From: an uncultured Flavobacteriaceae bacterium
GTDB taxonomy: Bacteria > Bacteroidota > Bacteroidia > Flavobacteriales > Flavobacteriaceae
Direction of reading: 5' to 3'
Length of the DNA: 42,300 bases
Assembly (NCBI GenBank): GCA_938020445.1
Contig: CALIIC010000176.1
Coordinates: 1 to 42,300 of the forward strand
Under the pieces are notes generated by a model. That model saw only the letters and a list, made by a program, of their open reading frames with translations. It had not been told where the DNA came from and searched no databases. Made by a program: the position numbers and the translations under genes. Shown piece by piece: positions 17,720-26,059 of this stretch. Within the stretch, counting starts at the first letter, position 1. Every line of letters starts with the position of its first letter.

Positions 17720-19105
17720 ATGAGACAAATAGCAACCATGATAATAGTTCTGACGATGCTGACGGTCAACTCCCAGACATCCGCAGAAAAAGTGGATAGG
17801 TATGTTATCAAAATGATGCAACGGAACGAAATTCCTGGAGCGGCTTTGGCAGTGATGCGAGGGGAGGAGGTGGTTTTTAAAAAGTACTACGGGTCCGCAA
17901 ACTTGGAAACGAAAAAACCGATTGACGAGCGTACACTTTTTAAACTGCATTCACTATCAAAGGTGTTTGTGTCCACAGCCATTTTTCAATTGATAACGGA
18001 CAACAAACTAAGCTTGTCAGACCCCATAGGGAAGTACGTTGAGGGATTGCCGCAAGCTTGGCGAACTGTTGAAATCCAACATTTACTTACGCATTCCTCC
18101 GGCCTTCCGGATATCATAAAACATGAGGCCACAACTGAATCCGAACATCGAAGCAAGGTATTTGCCGATCCAATTGAGTTCGCTCCGGGGGAGCGCTTCA
18201 GTTACAACCAGACCAATTTTTGGTTATTGAACCGCCTCATTGCAAAAGTCAGTGGTAGTCCTCTAGAAGACTATTTGTTGGAAAAGCAATTTAATGGTAG
18301 TAAAAATGCGCTAGTGTTTGCACAAGATAAGAAGGCTGCGAATCGGGCGACCGAATATTTTGCCAGTAAGGAAGGAAGCATGCAAGAAAAAGAATTTAAT
18401 GTTCCAGCCTATATGTACGGTGCTGCAGGAATCGCATTGACCTTGGACAACTTTATAACATGGAACAAGCGTTTGGACAGTGGGGAACTATTGAAGTCCC
18501 AACTAAAAAATGCGATGTGGGATAAGTTCGAGTATGACAATGGTTTTGATTATGCATACGGCTGGGGGCGCGAATCTATCAACAATAGAAAAGTGGTTGG
18601 TTTTTCAGGGGGTACTATTGTAAGTCTTAGGAAGTACATTGATGATGATATGACCGTCATTTTCTTGAGTACCGGCTATCGCCATTTCCCAAATGTAAAT
18701 GGGATGACCAACTATGTGGCCGGTTTGGTAGATGAAGATTTGAAAAGTACGGAAGCAATCGCAGGAGAGCAGTTGTTGGAGGGCTTTTTAGAAAAACCAG
18801 TGAGCGACGGTATTCAACTGTACAAAAAACTTCTAACGAACGATCCGTCATTGCAGCTAGAAGGGGTTCTCAATAGCATCGGATATAGGCTTGCGGGCCG
18901 TGATGACTACGCCGGGGCAATTGCCGTGTTCGAATTGAATACCCAAGAAAACCCAAACTCATGGAATGTTTGGGATAGCTTGGCAGAAGGATACGAAATG
19001 AAGGGAGACACCCAGGCGGCGATTGCGAACTATAAGAAATCGGTAAGTCTAAATCCTGAAAATCAACACGGAATAGATAAACTAAAAACACTTCAAAAAA
19101 AATGA
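17720..19105 (+). CDS. serine hydrolase (beta-lactamase/PBP fold) with C-terminal TPR-like region
   Basis: This is an exported beta-lactamase-fold serine hydrolase of 461 residues, starting at the ATG at 17720 with a signal peptide ending near TVNSQ. The SxxK motif is SLSK (Ser78, Lys81). The second motif, normally Y-x-N, reads Tyr162-Asn163-Gln164, and the third, normally H-x-G, reads FSGG (295-298), so two of the three active-site motifs are altered. The C-terminal ~80 residues have TPR-like helices (AIAVFELNTQENPNSWNVWDSLAEGYEMKGDTQAAIANYKKS). Its stop overlaps the ATG of the next hydrolase (ATGA), so the two are translationally coupled. Peptidase, esterase or a non-catalytic role cannot be decided; it is not evidence of antibiotic resistance. 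Confidence 0.88.
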   Translation: MRQIATMIIVLTMLTVNSQTSAEKVDRYVIKMMQRNEIPGAALAVMRGEEVVFKKYYGSANLETKKPIDERTLFKLHSLSKVFVSTAIFQLITDNKLSLSDPIGKYVEGLPQAWRTVEIQHLLTHSSGLPDIIKHEATTESEHRSKVFADPIEFAPGERFSYNQTNFWLLNRLIAKVSGSPLEDYLLEKQFNGSKNALVFAQDKKAANRATEYFASKEGSMQEKEFNVPAYMYGAAGIALTLDNFITWNKRLDSGELLKSQLKNAMWDKFEYDNGFDYAYGWGRESINNRKVVGFSGGTIVSLRKYIDDDMTVIFLSTGYRHFPNVNGMTNYVAGLVDEDLKSTEAIAGEQLLEGFLEKPVSDGIQLYKKLLTNDPSLQLEGVLNSIGYRLAGRDDYAGAIAVFELNTQENPNSWNVWDSLAEGYEMKGDTQAAIANYKKSVSLNPENQHGIDKLKTLQKK

Positions 19106-20289
19106 AACAGTGTGTTTTTCAAATAGCGTTGATCACAACTTTGATTCTTGGTTGCAAGGGTGCGGACGAACATGCGACCTCAGAAATAGCGCATTACAAG
19201 GCAAAGACCAAGAAAATAGATTCCTTGATGCAGACCTTGGTTACGGATGGGCATTCGGCCGGTATCGTCTATGGTTTTCAGAAAGGGAACTATACCCATG
19301 GCGAGGCCTTTGGAATCGCGGATTTACAATCGGGACGAAAGGTAGATACCACAACGGTTTTTGGGCTGGCCTCAATTACAAAACCGTTCACTGCGATAGC
19401 AATTGCACAATTGGCGGAGAAAGGTGAGTTGCTTTTTGAAGATACACTCTCCAAGTATTTTCCCGACTTCCCAAAAGCCAAAGAAGTGACCCTTTATCAG
19501 TTGTTGTCCCATACTTCTGGGATAAATGAATGGTGGGTCGGTGGTTTGCCCGAGGATACTCCCGAAGATTGGGTGAATAGTCGGTATCCACATCAGTATT
19601 TACAACGCATGGCAGACCCATATCTATTTGAACCGGGTACAAAATATTCCTATTCGAATATGGGGTATTTGCTTTTGGGAGAGATCATCGAAAAGGTGTC
19701 GGGGAAAAATTATAGCACCTATTTAAATGACCACCTTTTCAAACCTTTGGGAATGGAAAACACCAATTTGGCCACTGGTCAGGAAACATATGATCGTTTG
19801 GCAAGGGGGTATCACCCTAAGAATACGGGCGATTCATTGGCTATGGCCGAGTTGGAAGCTTCCTCTTTTATCGCAGGCTCTTTGAAATCTTTTGGAGGCT
19901 TAAAGTCAAACATAGGGGATATATTGCATTGGTCAAGCGCATTGCAAAATGGAAAATTGATAGGGGTTGATGTATTGGAGCATATGACCTCTTACGCTAA
20001 GATTGTTGATGAAAGCCCAGTATACGAAGCCAGGTATGTAGATCCAAAGTACCCGCCACACCCTCCTGTAGAATTTATGAAAAAAGATGGCTATGGGCTC
20101 GGCTTTTGTAGAACCGAGATTTTTGGAAAAACGGCGCTTTGGCATAGCGGCGGTATGCCCGGATATAACAGTTTATGGTTCTATTTTCCGGAACTGGAAA
20201 TTTCCTTTGTAGCCTTTTCCAATACAGAAAATGGATTGATGCCGGTATTTGAACAAGTAATGAAGGTGATTACAGATGAGGGTCTCTAA
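19102..20289 (+). CDS. serine hydrolase (beta-lactamase/PBP fold), lipoprotein
   Basis: This 395-residue exported hydrolase has a lipoprotein signal with lipobox LILGC (Cys18). All three active-site motifs are canonical: SITK (Ser91, Lys94), YSN (Tyr184 to Asn186) and HSG (His348 to Gly350). The family includes D-alanyl carboxypeptidases, DD-endopeptidases, D-amino-acid amidases and esterases, so the reaction is not fixed by sequence. It is coupled to the preceding TPR-bearing hydrolase by an ATGA overlap. It converges with, and overlaps by four bases at the stop, the minus-strand response-regulator gene, so the two transcripts would be antisense at their ends. Confidence 0.9.
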   Translation: MKQCVFQIALITTLILGCKGADEHATSEIAHYKAKTKKIDSLMQTLVTDGHSAGIVYGFQKGNYTHGEAFGIADLQSGRKVDTTTVFGLASITKPFTAIAIAQLAEKGELLFEDTLSKYFPDFPKAKEVTLYQLLSHTSGINEWWVGGLPEDTPEDWVNSRYPHQYLQRMADPYLFEPGTKYSYSNMGYLLLGEIIEKVSGKNYSTYLNDHLFKPLGMENTNLATGQETYDRLARGYHPKNTGDSLAMAELEASSFIAGSLKSFGGLKSNIGDILHWSSALQNGKLIGVDVLEHMTSYAKIVDESPVYEARYVDPKYPPHPPVEFMKKDGYGLGFCRTEIFGKTALWHSGGMPGYNSLWFYFPELEISFVAFSNTENGLMPVFEQVMKVITDEGL

Positions 20290-20996
20290 TGCTTTAACCT
20301 TGCCAACACTTCTTTTTTATAACTGTCCCCAATGGGCACTTCAATGTTACCAATTTCAACGTCTACCGTCGTAAAAGCCGATATTTTTTGAGTGTTTACA
20401 AGGTAAGACCGATGTACCCTTAGAAAGTAAGATGGTAGTTTCAAAATAAAGGTACTTAGCTTATCCTTGGTAATCACGTTTTGATCAGGGGTGTGAATAC
20501 GGATATAGTCTTTTACGCTTTCCACATATAAAATATCATCGAAAAGTACTTTGGTAAATTTTTTATTGGTATTTACATAGAGATGATCGTTTACCAGCTC
20601 TTGGCTTTCCGAGACACTAGTGGTTGTGTTTTGGAGCGTTCTTTTCTTGAATTTGTTGTAGGCTTTGAAAAAACGGTTGAAGGCAATGGGTTTTAATAAA
20701 TAGTCGATTACATCCAATTCATAGCTTTCCAAAGCGTAGTTGCGATAGGCAGTGGTAAAAATAACCTTTGGAGCGTTCTGTAGGGTCTTTGCAAAATCGA
20801 TTCCTGAAAGCAGTGGCATCTCAATATCCAAAAACACTAAATCTATTTTTTCGGTGCGCAGTAATTCGAATGCTTCCATAGGGTTTTGGAAAGAGGCTAC
20901 CAGTTCCAAATCGGGTATTTGTGCCGCATGCCCCTCAATAATTTGAATGGCCAATGGTTCGTCATCTATGATTATAAATTTTGTAGGCATGGTCAT
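20286..20996 (-). CDS. LytTR-family response regulator
   Basis: This two-component response regulator has 236 residues. The ATG at 20996 overlaps the kinase stop (ATGA), supporting it; an ATG two codons later (20990) is also possible, and the open frame extends to a TTG at 21026. The receiver domain (about 5-120) has the acidic pair Asp11-Asp12, the phospho-acceptor Asp57 in LVFLDIEMP, and a conserved Thr/Lys region (FTTAYRNYALE ... DYLLKPI). The LytTR DNA-binding domain (about 135-236) shows DILYVESVKDYIRIHT and LRVHRSYLVN. It is coupled to the LytS-type kinase and converges with the serine hydrolase operon at 17720-20289. Its targets are not identifiable here. Confidence 0.95.
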   Translation of the reverse strand: MTMPTKFIIIDDEPLAIQIIEGHAAQIPDLELVASFQNPMEAFELLRTEKIDLVFLDIEMPLLSGIDFAKTLQNAPKVIFTTAYRNYALESYELDVIDYLLKPIAFNRFFKAYNKFKKRTLQNTTTSVSESQELVNDHLYVNTNKKFTKVLFDDILYVESVKDYIRIHTPDQNVITKDKLSTFILKLPSYFLRVHRSYLVNTQKISAFTTVDVEIGNIEVPIGDSYKKEVLARLKH

Positions 20997-22072
20997 TCGT
21001 TCAAGTCGATTCGTAAAGTTACACAATAACTATCCTGGGTGTCGTCCACTTCAATTGAATGGGTGTTCGGATAATTCAATGTCAGTTGTCGGTTAATATT
21101 GGCCAAACCAATATGCTTTTTTTCCGTATCCTCCTTTTTGAATGTATTTGGTGCTGGCTTGGTGTTGAAAACTTTAAAATAGAGTTGCCCTTTTTCGACT
21201 TGAAGGTCAACGTCTACCTTTGGGTTTAAGGGATTTCCGCTAGCACCATGTTTAAATGCATTCTCTACAAAGGACAAAAGAATCAAAGGGGCGATTTGGG
21301 TTGAGGGGATGTCTACTTGGTGGTTGAATTCCAATTGTAATTGGGTGCCATAGCGCAAGGTTTCCAAGTCGATATACCCTTGTAGCAAGATGATTTCTTT
21401 TTCAATGGCGATACTAGGTTCGTTGCATTGATACAACATATAATCAAGCATTTCTGATAGTTTTGTTACGACGATGGGTGCAGCATCCGATTTGGCCAAT
21501 GTAAGAGCGTATAGGTTGTTCAAGGTGTTAAACAGAAAATGTGGGTGTATTTGTGCTTTTAGGAATTTAAGCTCATTGGTCGCTTTTTCATTTTCGAGCA
21601 ACTGTATTTGATGCTTTTCTTCAAAACGCTCTTTGATCGTCTTAACGGCAAGCATCAGAAACACGATGACATAAACCACCGGAAAATAGACCGAGAATAA
21701 GTAGTAAGGATCGGTAAGTACTTCCCAAACCGTTTCTTGTTCGAAATTTTCCCGTACCCGCGGCTCTACGATATAGATTACGACCAATCGCGCTAGCACC
21801 GAAAAAACATAGGCAGATGCCAGAACTGAAATGCCAAAACGTGCATATTTCTTTTGAAGTAATAATTTGGGAACCTGGTAGTATACTAAAAAGTATGCAG
21901 CCATCATTTGAAATGGCAAAATACTAACGTAGTTGATGAGGTGATCACTGAACGAACCGGCGTTCAAGGTTGCGAGGATGGTAAATACCAATAAAAAGGT
22001 TCCCCAAAAAAGGAAATGCGATACGAACCTGTTCCGCAGAATAAAATCAGTTAAAGTGGCCTTTGAGCTCAT
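20993..22072 (-). CDS. LytS/YehU-type membrane sensor histidine kinase
   Basis: This sensor kinase of 359 residues has about four membrane helices in the first ~145 residues (about 18-36, 46-66, 80-102, 127-145), a short coiled linker (150-172) and the His_kinase motif AQIHPHFLFNTLNNLYAL. His178 within HPHFLFN is the likely phosphorylated residue. The ATP-binding domain follows, with the N-box SFVENAFKHG. The periplasmic part is small, so the signal is probably sensed in or near the membrane. Its stop overlaps the start of the LytTR regulator, so they form a classical coupled pair. It faces the ankyrin gene across a 221-base divergent region. Confidence 0.95.
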   Translation of the reverse strand: MSSKATLTDFILRNRFVSHFLFWGTFLLVFTILATLNAGSFSDHLINYVSILPFQMMAAYFLVYYQVPKLLLQKKYARFGISVLASAYVFSVLARLVVIYIVEPRVRENFEQETVWEVLTDPYYLFSVYFPVVYVIVFLMLAVKTIKERFEEKHQIQLLENEKATNELKFLKAQIHPHFLFNTLNNLYALTLAKSDAAPIVVTKLSEMLDYMLYQCNEPSIAIEKEIILLQGYIDLETLRYGTQLQLEFNHQVDIPSTQIAPLILLSFVENAFKHGASGNPLNPKVDVDLQVEKGQLYFKVFNTKPAPNTFKKEDTEKKHIGLANINRQLTLNYPNTHSIEVDDTQDSYCVTLRIDLNE

Positions 22073-22293
22073 AGTGTTCCAAAATAGGAAAAATCAAGCT
22101 ATCGATTCTGGTAATTAGCTGAAATGGGAATAGTACCCTATGAATGCTGGTTTGTAACGGATGGACCTAGAAATTCGGTGATAACCAGTATATGCGACTT
22201 GTAAATGCCTGTTGGTCTTTTTTTCAAAATATACTAGAGGATGGTTTTTAGTTTTATGCTCGTAATCTCAAAGAACTATAAAAATCACAAACT

Positions 22294-23262
22294 ATGAAAC
22301 TTTTTCTAAAGTCCATTTGCTTCTTCCTATTTACATCTTTTATTTTCGCCCAGTCGCCAGATTGTGGCAAACTTTTGGCAGCCGTAAAAAACGGTGATAC
22401 AAAACTGACTGCGAAAATACTCGAAAAGATAGGGCCCAACTGTTACCATCGAGGAGATGGGGAGCCAAGATACCCTTTGGGCGCTGCAGCCCATACCGGT
22501 AATATGAATATGGCCTCCCTATTATTTGAAAATGGGGCACGGGTCGCCTTTAGGGGAAAGCACGATGCAAGCGCCCTGATGATTGCAGCCGAAAATACCC
22601 ATTTTGAATTTGCAAAATTGTTGATCTTAAAAGGTGCCGATGTAAACGTGAGGATCAAAGGAGATGGTACTCCTTTGATGTCCGCTATAAAGGGTGGAAG
22701 TTATGATCTAGTTGCTTTGCTACTTCAAAAAGGGGCAGACCCGAATGTGAATGTTCAAGGAGATGGCAACGCCATCATGATGGCTGCAAAGGAAGGGAAT
22801 GAGCAAATGATGACACTATTAATGCAGTATGCCACCGATATTGACAAGGGTACGATTGGCGACGGTACCGCCCTCATACAAGCGGCACGCACGGGAAACC
22901 TCGCCATGGTAAAAGCCTTGGTCAAATCAGGTGCCGATGTAAATGTGAAAAGTAAAGGGGACGGGAATCCGTTAATTACTGCCGCCAGCTTGGGTCACAT
23001 GGGGATTGTAACCTATTTGGTCGAAGCGGGCGCTGAGGTGAATTCCGTAGTCATTGGCGATGATACCCCTTTGATCAGGGCCGCTTGGAACGGTCATTTG
23101 GATGTGGTGAAATACCTGGTAGACCAAGGTGCCGACGTCAATAAAACCGTACGTGATGGGTATCATCTAGTATCCGAAAAAAGAAACCCATTAAAAATGG
23201 CCAAACGCGGCAAGCATGAAAAGGTTATTGAATACCTCATTGAGAAAGGAGCGACAAACTGA
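22294..23262 (+). CDS. exported ankyrin-repeat protein with 33-residue GDG repeats
   Basis: This 322-residue protein has an N-terminal signal peptide (MKLFLKSICFFLFTSFIFAQ), so it should act in the periplasm or outside the cell, and then ankyrin repeats to the C-terminus. Five consecutive repeats from about residue 125 to 290 have an exact 33-residue period, each opening with GDG or GDD followed by a hydrophobic pair (GDGTPL, GDGNAI, GDGTAL, GDGNPL, GDDTPL) and containing GADVNV-type turns. Two less regular repeats come before and one after. Ankyrin domains bind proteins; the partner is unknown. Only 26 bases separate it from the following serine hydrolase, so they are probably one operon and may form a complex. 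That pairing is inference. Confidence 0.9.
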   Translation: MKLFLKSICFFLFTSFIFAQSPDCGKLLAAVKNGDTKLTAKILEKIGPNCYHRGDGEPRYPLGAAAHTGNMNMASLLFENGARVAFRGKHDASALMIAAENTHFEFAKLLILKGADVNVRIKGDGTPLMSAIKGGSYDLVALLLQKGADPNVNVQGDGNAIMMAAKEGNEQMMTLLMQYATDIDKGTIGDGTALIQAARTGNLAMVKALVKSGADVNVKSKGDGNPLITAASLGHMGIVTYLVEAGAEVNSVVIGDDTPLIRAAWNGHLDVVKYLVDQGADVNKTVRDGYHLVSEKRNPLKMAKRGKHEKVIEYLIEKGATN

Positions 23263-23288
23263 TTTTGAACCACTAAAAAAGAGGTAAG

Positions 23289-24731
23289 ATGATACTTTTT
23301 AAATACATACTTGGTCTTTGTATTACCCTATTATTGCTTGTAGAAGCCAGCGCACAAACAAATCAAGTTCTTGATGTAGGCAATGCAATTACCGCGACCG
23401 AGCGGGCCAACAAATTGATTGATACCTTGGCGCTTCATTTTTTAGATAAAACAAAAATTCCGGGGATGTCGGTGGCCATAAGTAAAAATGGAAAATTGGT
23501 TTTTGCGAAGGGCTTCGGTTTCGCCAATGTAAAAGAAGGAATCAAGATGAGGCCCAATACACAGTTGCGAACTGCTTCGGTATCCAAGTTGCTTACAGCC
23601 ACGGCCATTGGTCGGCTATTTTCCGAAGGAAAGCTCGATTTAGACGCTCCCATAGCAAAGTACGTTCCCTACCTTGATGCAAAATATGCCCAACTCACTA
23701 CAAGACAATTGGCAGGGCACACGGCAGGAGTCCCACATAGACCCAAAGGAACCAAGCATAAAAAAAGACACTATACCACGATACGGCCCGCTGCCCAATT
23801 AATGAAGGCCCCCTTGCTTTTTGAACCCGATACCGATTATAAATATTCGAGTCATGCCTTTAATTTTCTGGCTTCGGTCATCGAAGGAGTTTCGGGCATG
23901 TCCTATCGGGACTATATGCAACAAATGGTTTTTGAACCCTTGGGAATGAAACAAACTTTTCCAGAGAATATTGATGCCTTAACCGACTTGGACTCCCAGA
24001 TTTATTATCTGAAAAAAGGAAAATTGGTGGAAGAGCGGTGGACCGACAATAGCTATGCGCTACCCGGGGCCGGTTTTAGAAGCACCCCGACCGATTTGCT
24101 CAAAATGATGCAGGGATATGAGAATGGGTTTATTTCAAAGGAAGCCGTTTCGAAATTGTTCGCAAGTCATTCCCTTAAAAATGGAACGAAGACACAGGTC
24201 GGAATCACATGGCGCACCTCATACGATGTATTTGGCCATAAAACCATTGAACATGCGGGGAATTGGATGGGAGCACGTACGGTGGTTGTCCATTATCCGG
24301 AAGAGCATTTATCGGTCGCCATAATGATGAATGCGGGACGCCAAATACTCATTGAGGAAATGGCACATGTAATTGCACAGGTATTTCGAAATTCAATAGA
24401 GAACACACATAAGCCAGTTTTATATACAACTGCCGAAATTGACGTGATTTTTAGATCCAAAGGTCGTAAAGAACACTATACGGGCGCACTAGAATTAAAT
24501 GGGCCATCCGGTCGGCTAAAGGTCAATACCGATGGGTTCCTAAAATCAAACAAAATGTACCATCTAGGATCTGACGCCGATTACGCAATGGTTTCGGATT
24601 TCGGATTGCTATTTGTAAACGTACAAAAGGAAACGACGCTTAAAGGCGCACTTTATTTTTACGGTACCATGAATGCTGAGAATCCCACTAAGAGGGAAGC
24701 GATGGTTTCCTTTACGGCTTCGCCCAAGTAA
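23289..24731 (+). CDS. serine hydrolase (beta-lactamase/PBP fold), LACTB-like
   Basis: This 480-residue exported hydrolase has a signal peptide ending near VEASAQ. The active-site motifs are SVSK (Ser97, Lys100), Tyr186-Ser187-Ser188 in place of Y-x-N, and HAG (His322 to Gly324). The first two, with the surrounding RTASVSKLLTATAI and LAGHTAGV, resemble the LACTB-like subgroup, where the YSS variant is familiar. A roughly 100-residue C-terminal extension (about 380-480) of beta character follows the catalytic domain. It is downstream of the exported ankyrin gene and likely co-transcribed with it, and it converges with the membrane LytTR gene with one base between the stops. Confidence 0.9.
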   Translation: MILFKYILGLCITLLLLVEASAQTNQVLDVGNAITATERANKLIDTLALHFLDKTKIPGMSVAISKNGKLVFAKGFGFANVKEGIKMRPNTQLRTASVSKLLTATAIGRLFSEGKLDLDAPIAKYVPYLDAKYAQLTTRQLAGHTAGVPHRPKGTKHKKRHYTTIRPAAQLMKAPLLFEPDTDYKYSSHAFNFLASVIEGVSGMSYRDYMQQMVFEPLGMKQTFPENIDALTDLDSQIYYLKKGKLVEERWTDNSYALPGAGFRSTPTDLLKMMQGYENGFISKEAVSKLFASHSLKNGTKTQVGITWRTSYDVFGHKTIEHAGNWMGARTVVVHYPEEHLSVAIMMNAGRQILIEEMAHVIAQVFRNSIENTHKPVLYTTAEIDVIFRSKGRKEHYTGALELNGPSGRLKVNTDGFLKSNKMYHLGSDADYAMVSDFGLLFVNVQKETTLKGALYFYGTMNAENPTKREAMVSFTASPK

Positions 24732-24732
24732 G

Positions 24733-25659
24733 CTAAAGTGTTTTGATCCAATTTCGAAAATTGGGCGTTCTGCTATTGGAAGTATAGAGGGGGGTATTTG
24801 TCGTTGACAAAGAAATGGCCAATCTGTTTTTGATGTGCTTGCCATATTTTACAATGTACTTTCGTTGAACAATTTCACTGCGATTAATGCGATAAAATAG
24901 CTCGGGGTCCAATAAGGCCTCTATCTGTTTCAAACTAGAATTGACCATATTTTTTTTCCCCTCCCGGCAAATGGCTAAAACGAAATCGCCCTGTGCTTGA
25001 AAGTAGGCGATATCATCGACCTGAATGAATGCCTGCCCCGTTCTTTTTTTTACGGTAAAGGTGGTACGATAGTTTTTTTTCGTCTTTTCAGTATCAAGCT
25101 GAAAAAAGTGATTGGCATTAGTTGCGGTCGACTCTCCCGCCAATTGCAGCCTAACATCTTGGGTTTGCAGTGGATGGTTTTCAACTTTCAAACGTTCAAT
25201 AATATTGAGGTACACAAGCCAATCTACCGTCAAACGATATGCGAATGATACGAATACGGCATTGAGCATAAAGTAGCTCAATCGTCCAAAGAAGAAACTA
25301 TCGGCTCCTAAAATTTCTAAATAGAACGTGTGGAAGAAAGCATTCTCAGGTGCCAATACTACTGCAAATAGTAAGGCGCGAAGCGTTTCCGCCCCAACGG
25401 CCAGAAAAAGGGTCGTAAAAATATAGGCGAACCATCTTTTGCGTTTCAATAGTTTTGGAATCAGCCAAAAGGTATTGGCAAAGTATACAATAGGGAACCC
25501 AATACCATAGTGCGGCGGAACGGCCTCGGGAAGTATATTTTTTGCAATCCAAGGACTGGTCCATTCTACGTTCAAAGTTAGAAAGTAGAGGGCAAAGACC
25601 AATAGGTGCAGTAGTGTCTCTAAATGAATTCTTGTGAATCGAACCTTTTTAAATTCCAT
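24733..25659 (-). CDS. membrane-anchored LytTR DNA-binding regulator
   Basis: This is a 308-residue transcription regulator that is not a receiver-domain protein. The ATG at 25659 begins MEFKKVRFTR; a GTG at 25752 would add 31 residues and is less likely. Four hydrophobic segments (about 15-32, 53-69, 78-103, 122-145) anchor it in the membrane. After a linker, the LytTR domain (about 200-305) has FTVKKRTGQAFIQVDDIAYFQAQGDF and LFYRINRSEIVQRKYI. A DNA-binding domain attached directly to a membrane domain makes a one-component system that can sense envelope signals. It faces the ABC transporter cluster at 25830 onward, and regulation of that cluster is plausible but inferred. Confidence 0.9.
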   Translation of the reverse strand: MEFKKVRFTRIHLETLLHLLVFALYFLTLNVEWTSPWIAKNILPEAVPPHYGIGFPIVYFANTFWLIPKLLKRKRWFAYIFTTLFLAVGAETLRALLFAVVLAPENAFFHTFYLEILGADSFFFGRLSYFMLNAVFVSFAYRLTVDWLVYLNIIERLKVENHPLQTQDVRLQLAGESTATNANHFFQLDTEKTKKNYRTTFTVKKRTGQAFIQVDDIAYFQAQGDFVLAICREGKKNMVNSSLKQIEALLDPELFYRINRSEIVQRKYIVKYGKHIKNRLAISLSTTNTPLYTSNSRTPNFRNWIKTL

Positions 25660-25829
25660 CTTGCTAACGGTTAGGTGCTTACTTAGTAAACGAGATAGGT
25701 TGCAATTTGTAACAATTTCTTTGGTATTAAAAATAGACCGTACCCAGTTCACCTAGTTTTTGGCCCAGTTGAATGGATAATGCCTTTTTGCAAGTTACAA
25801 ATGGCCAATTTAGACGTGTTAGAACTAAG

Positions 25830-26054
25830 ATGAGAAAAACCTTGGTCTATTTCGTGCTGTGTTTCTTCGCCCTGTTTGCGAATCTTACCATAGCCCTCTA
25901 CCCCATAGAGCGTTTGCTAGTGAAAACTTATATATGTACCACATATACCATGAAAACCGCGGACGGGATGTATTTTCCAAATTGGATGGGGTCGCAACAA
26001 CTGATTTCTCAAAAAGCGCTGAGACAACTAATAAGGGAAGAATGTAAAAATTAG
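25830..26054 (+). CDS. small putative secreted protein upstream of the ABC transporter
   Basis: This is a 74-residue ORF from the ATG at 25830 (MRKTLVYFVLCFFALFANLT is a signal-like or membrane N-terminus). An ATG at 25773 would add 19 residues. The remainder is short, with two cysteines in the middle and end, and matches no family I know. It ends five bases before the ABC ATPase start, the spacing expected for an operon partner. It could be a secreted peptide, perhaps a substrate of the downstream transporter/peptidase, or a leader. No sequence evidence proves either idea, and it may not be a real gene. Confidence 0.45.
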   Translation: MRKTLVYFVLCFFALFANLTIALYPIERLLVKTYICTTYTMKTADGMYFPNWMGSQQLISQKALRQLIREECKN

Positions 26055-26059
26055 AAATT

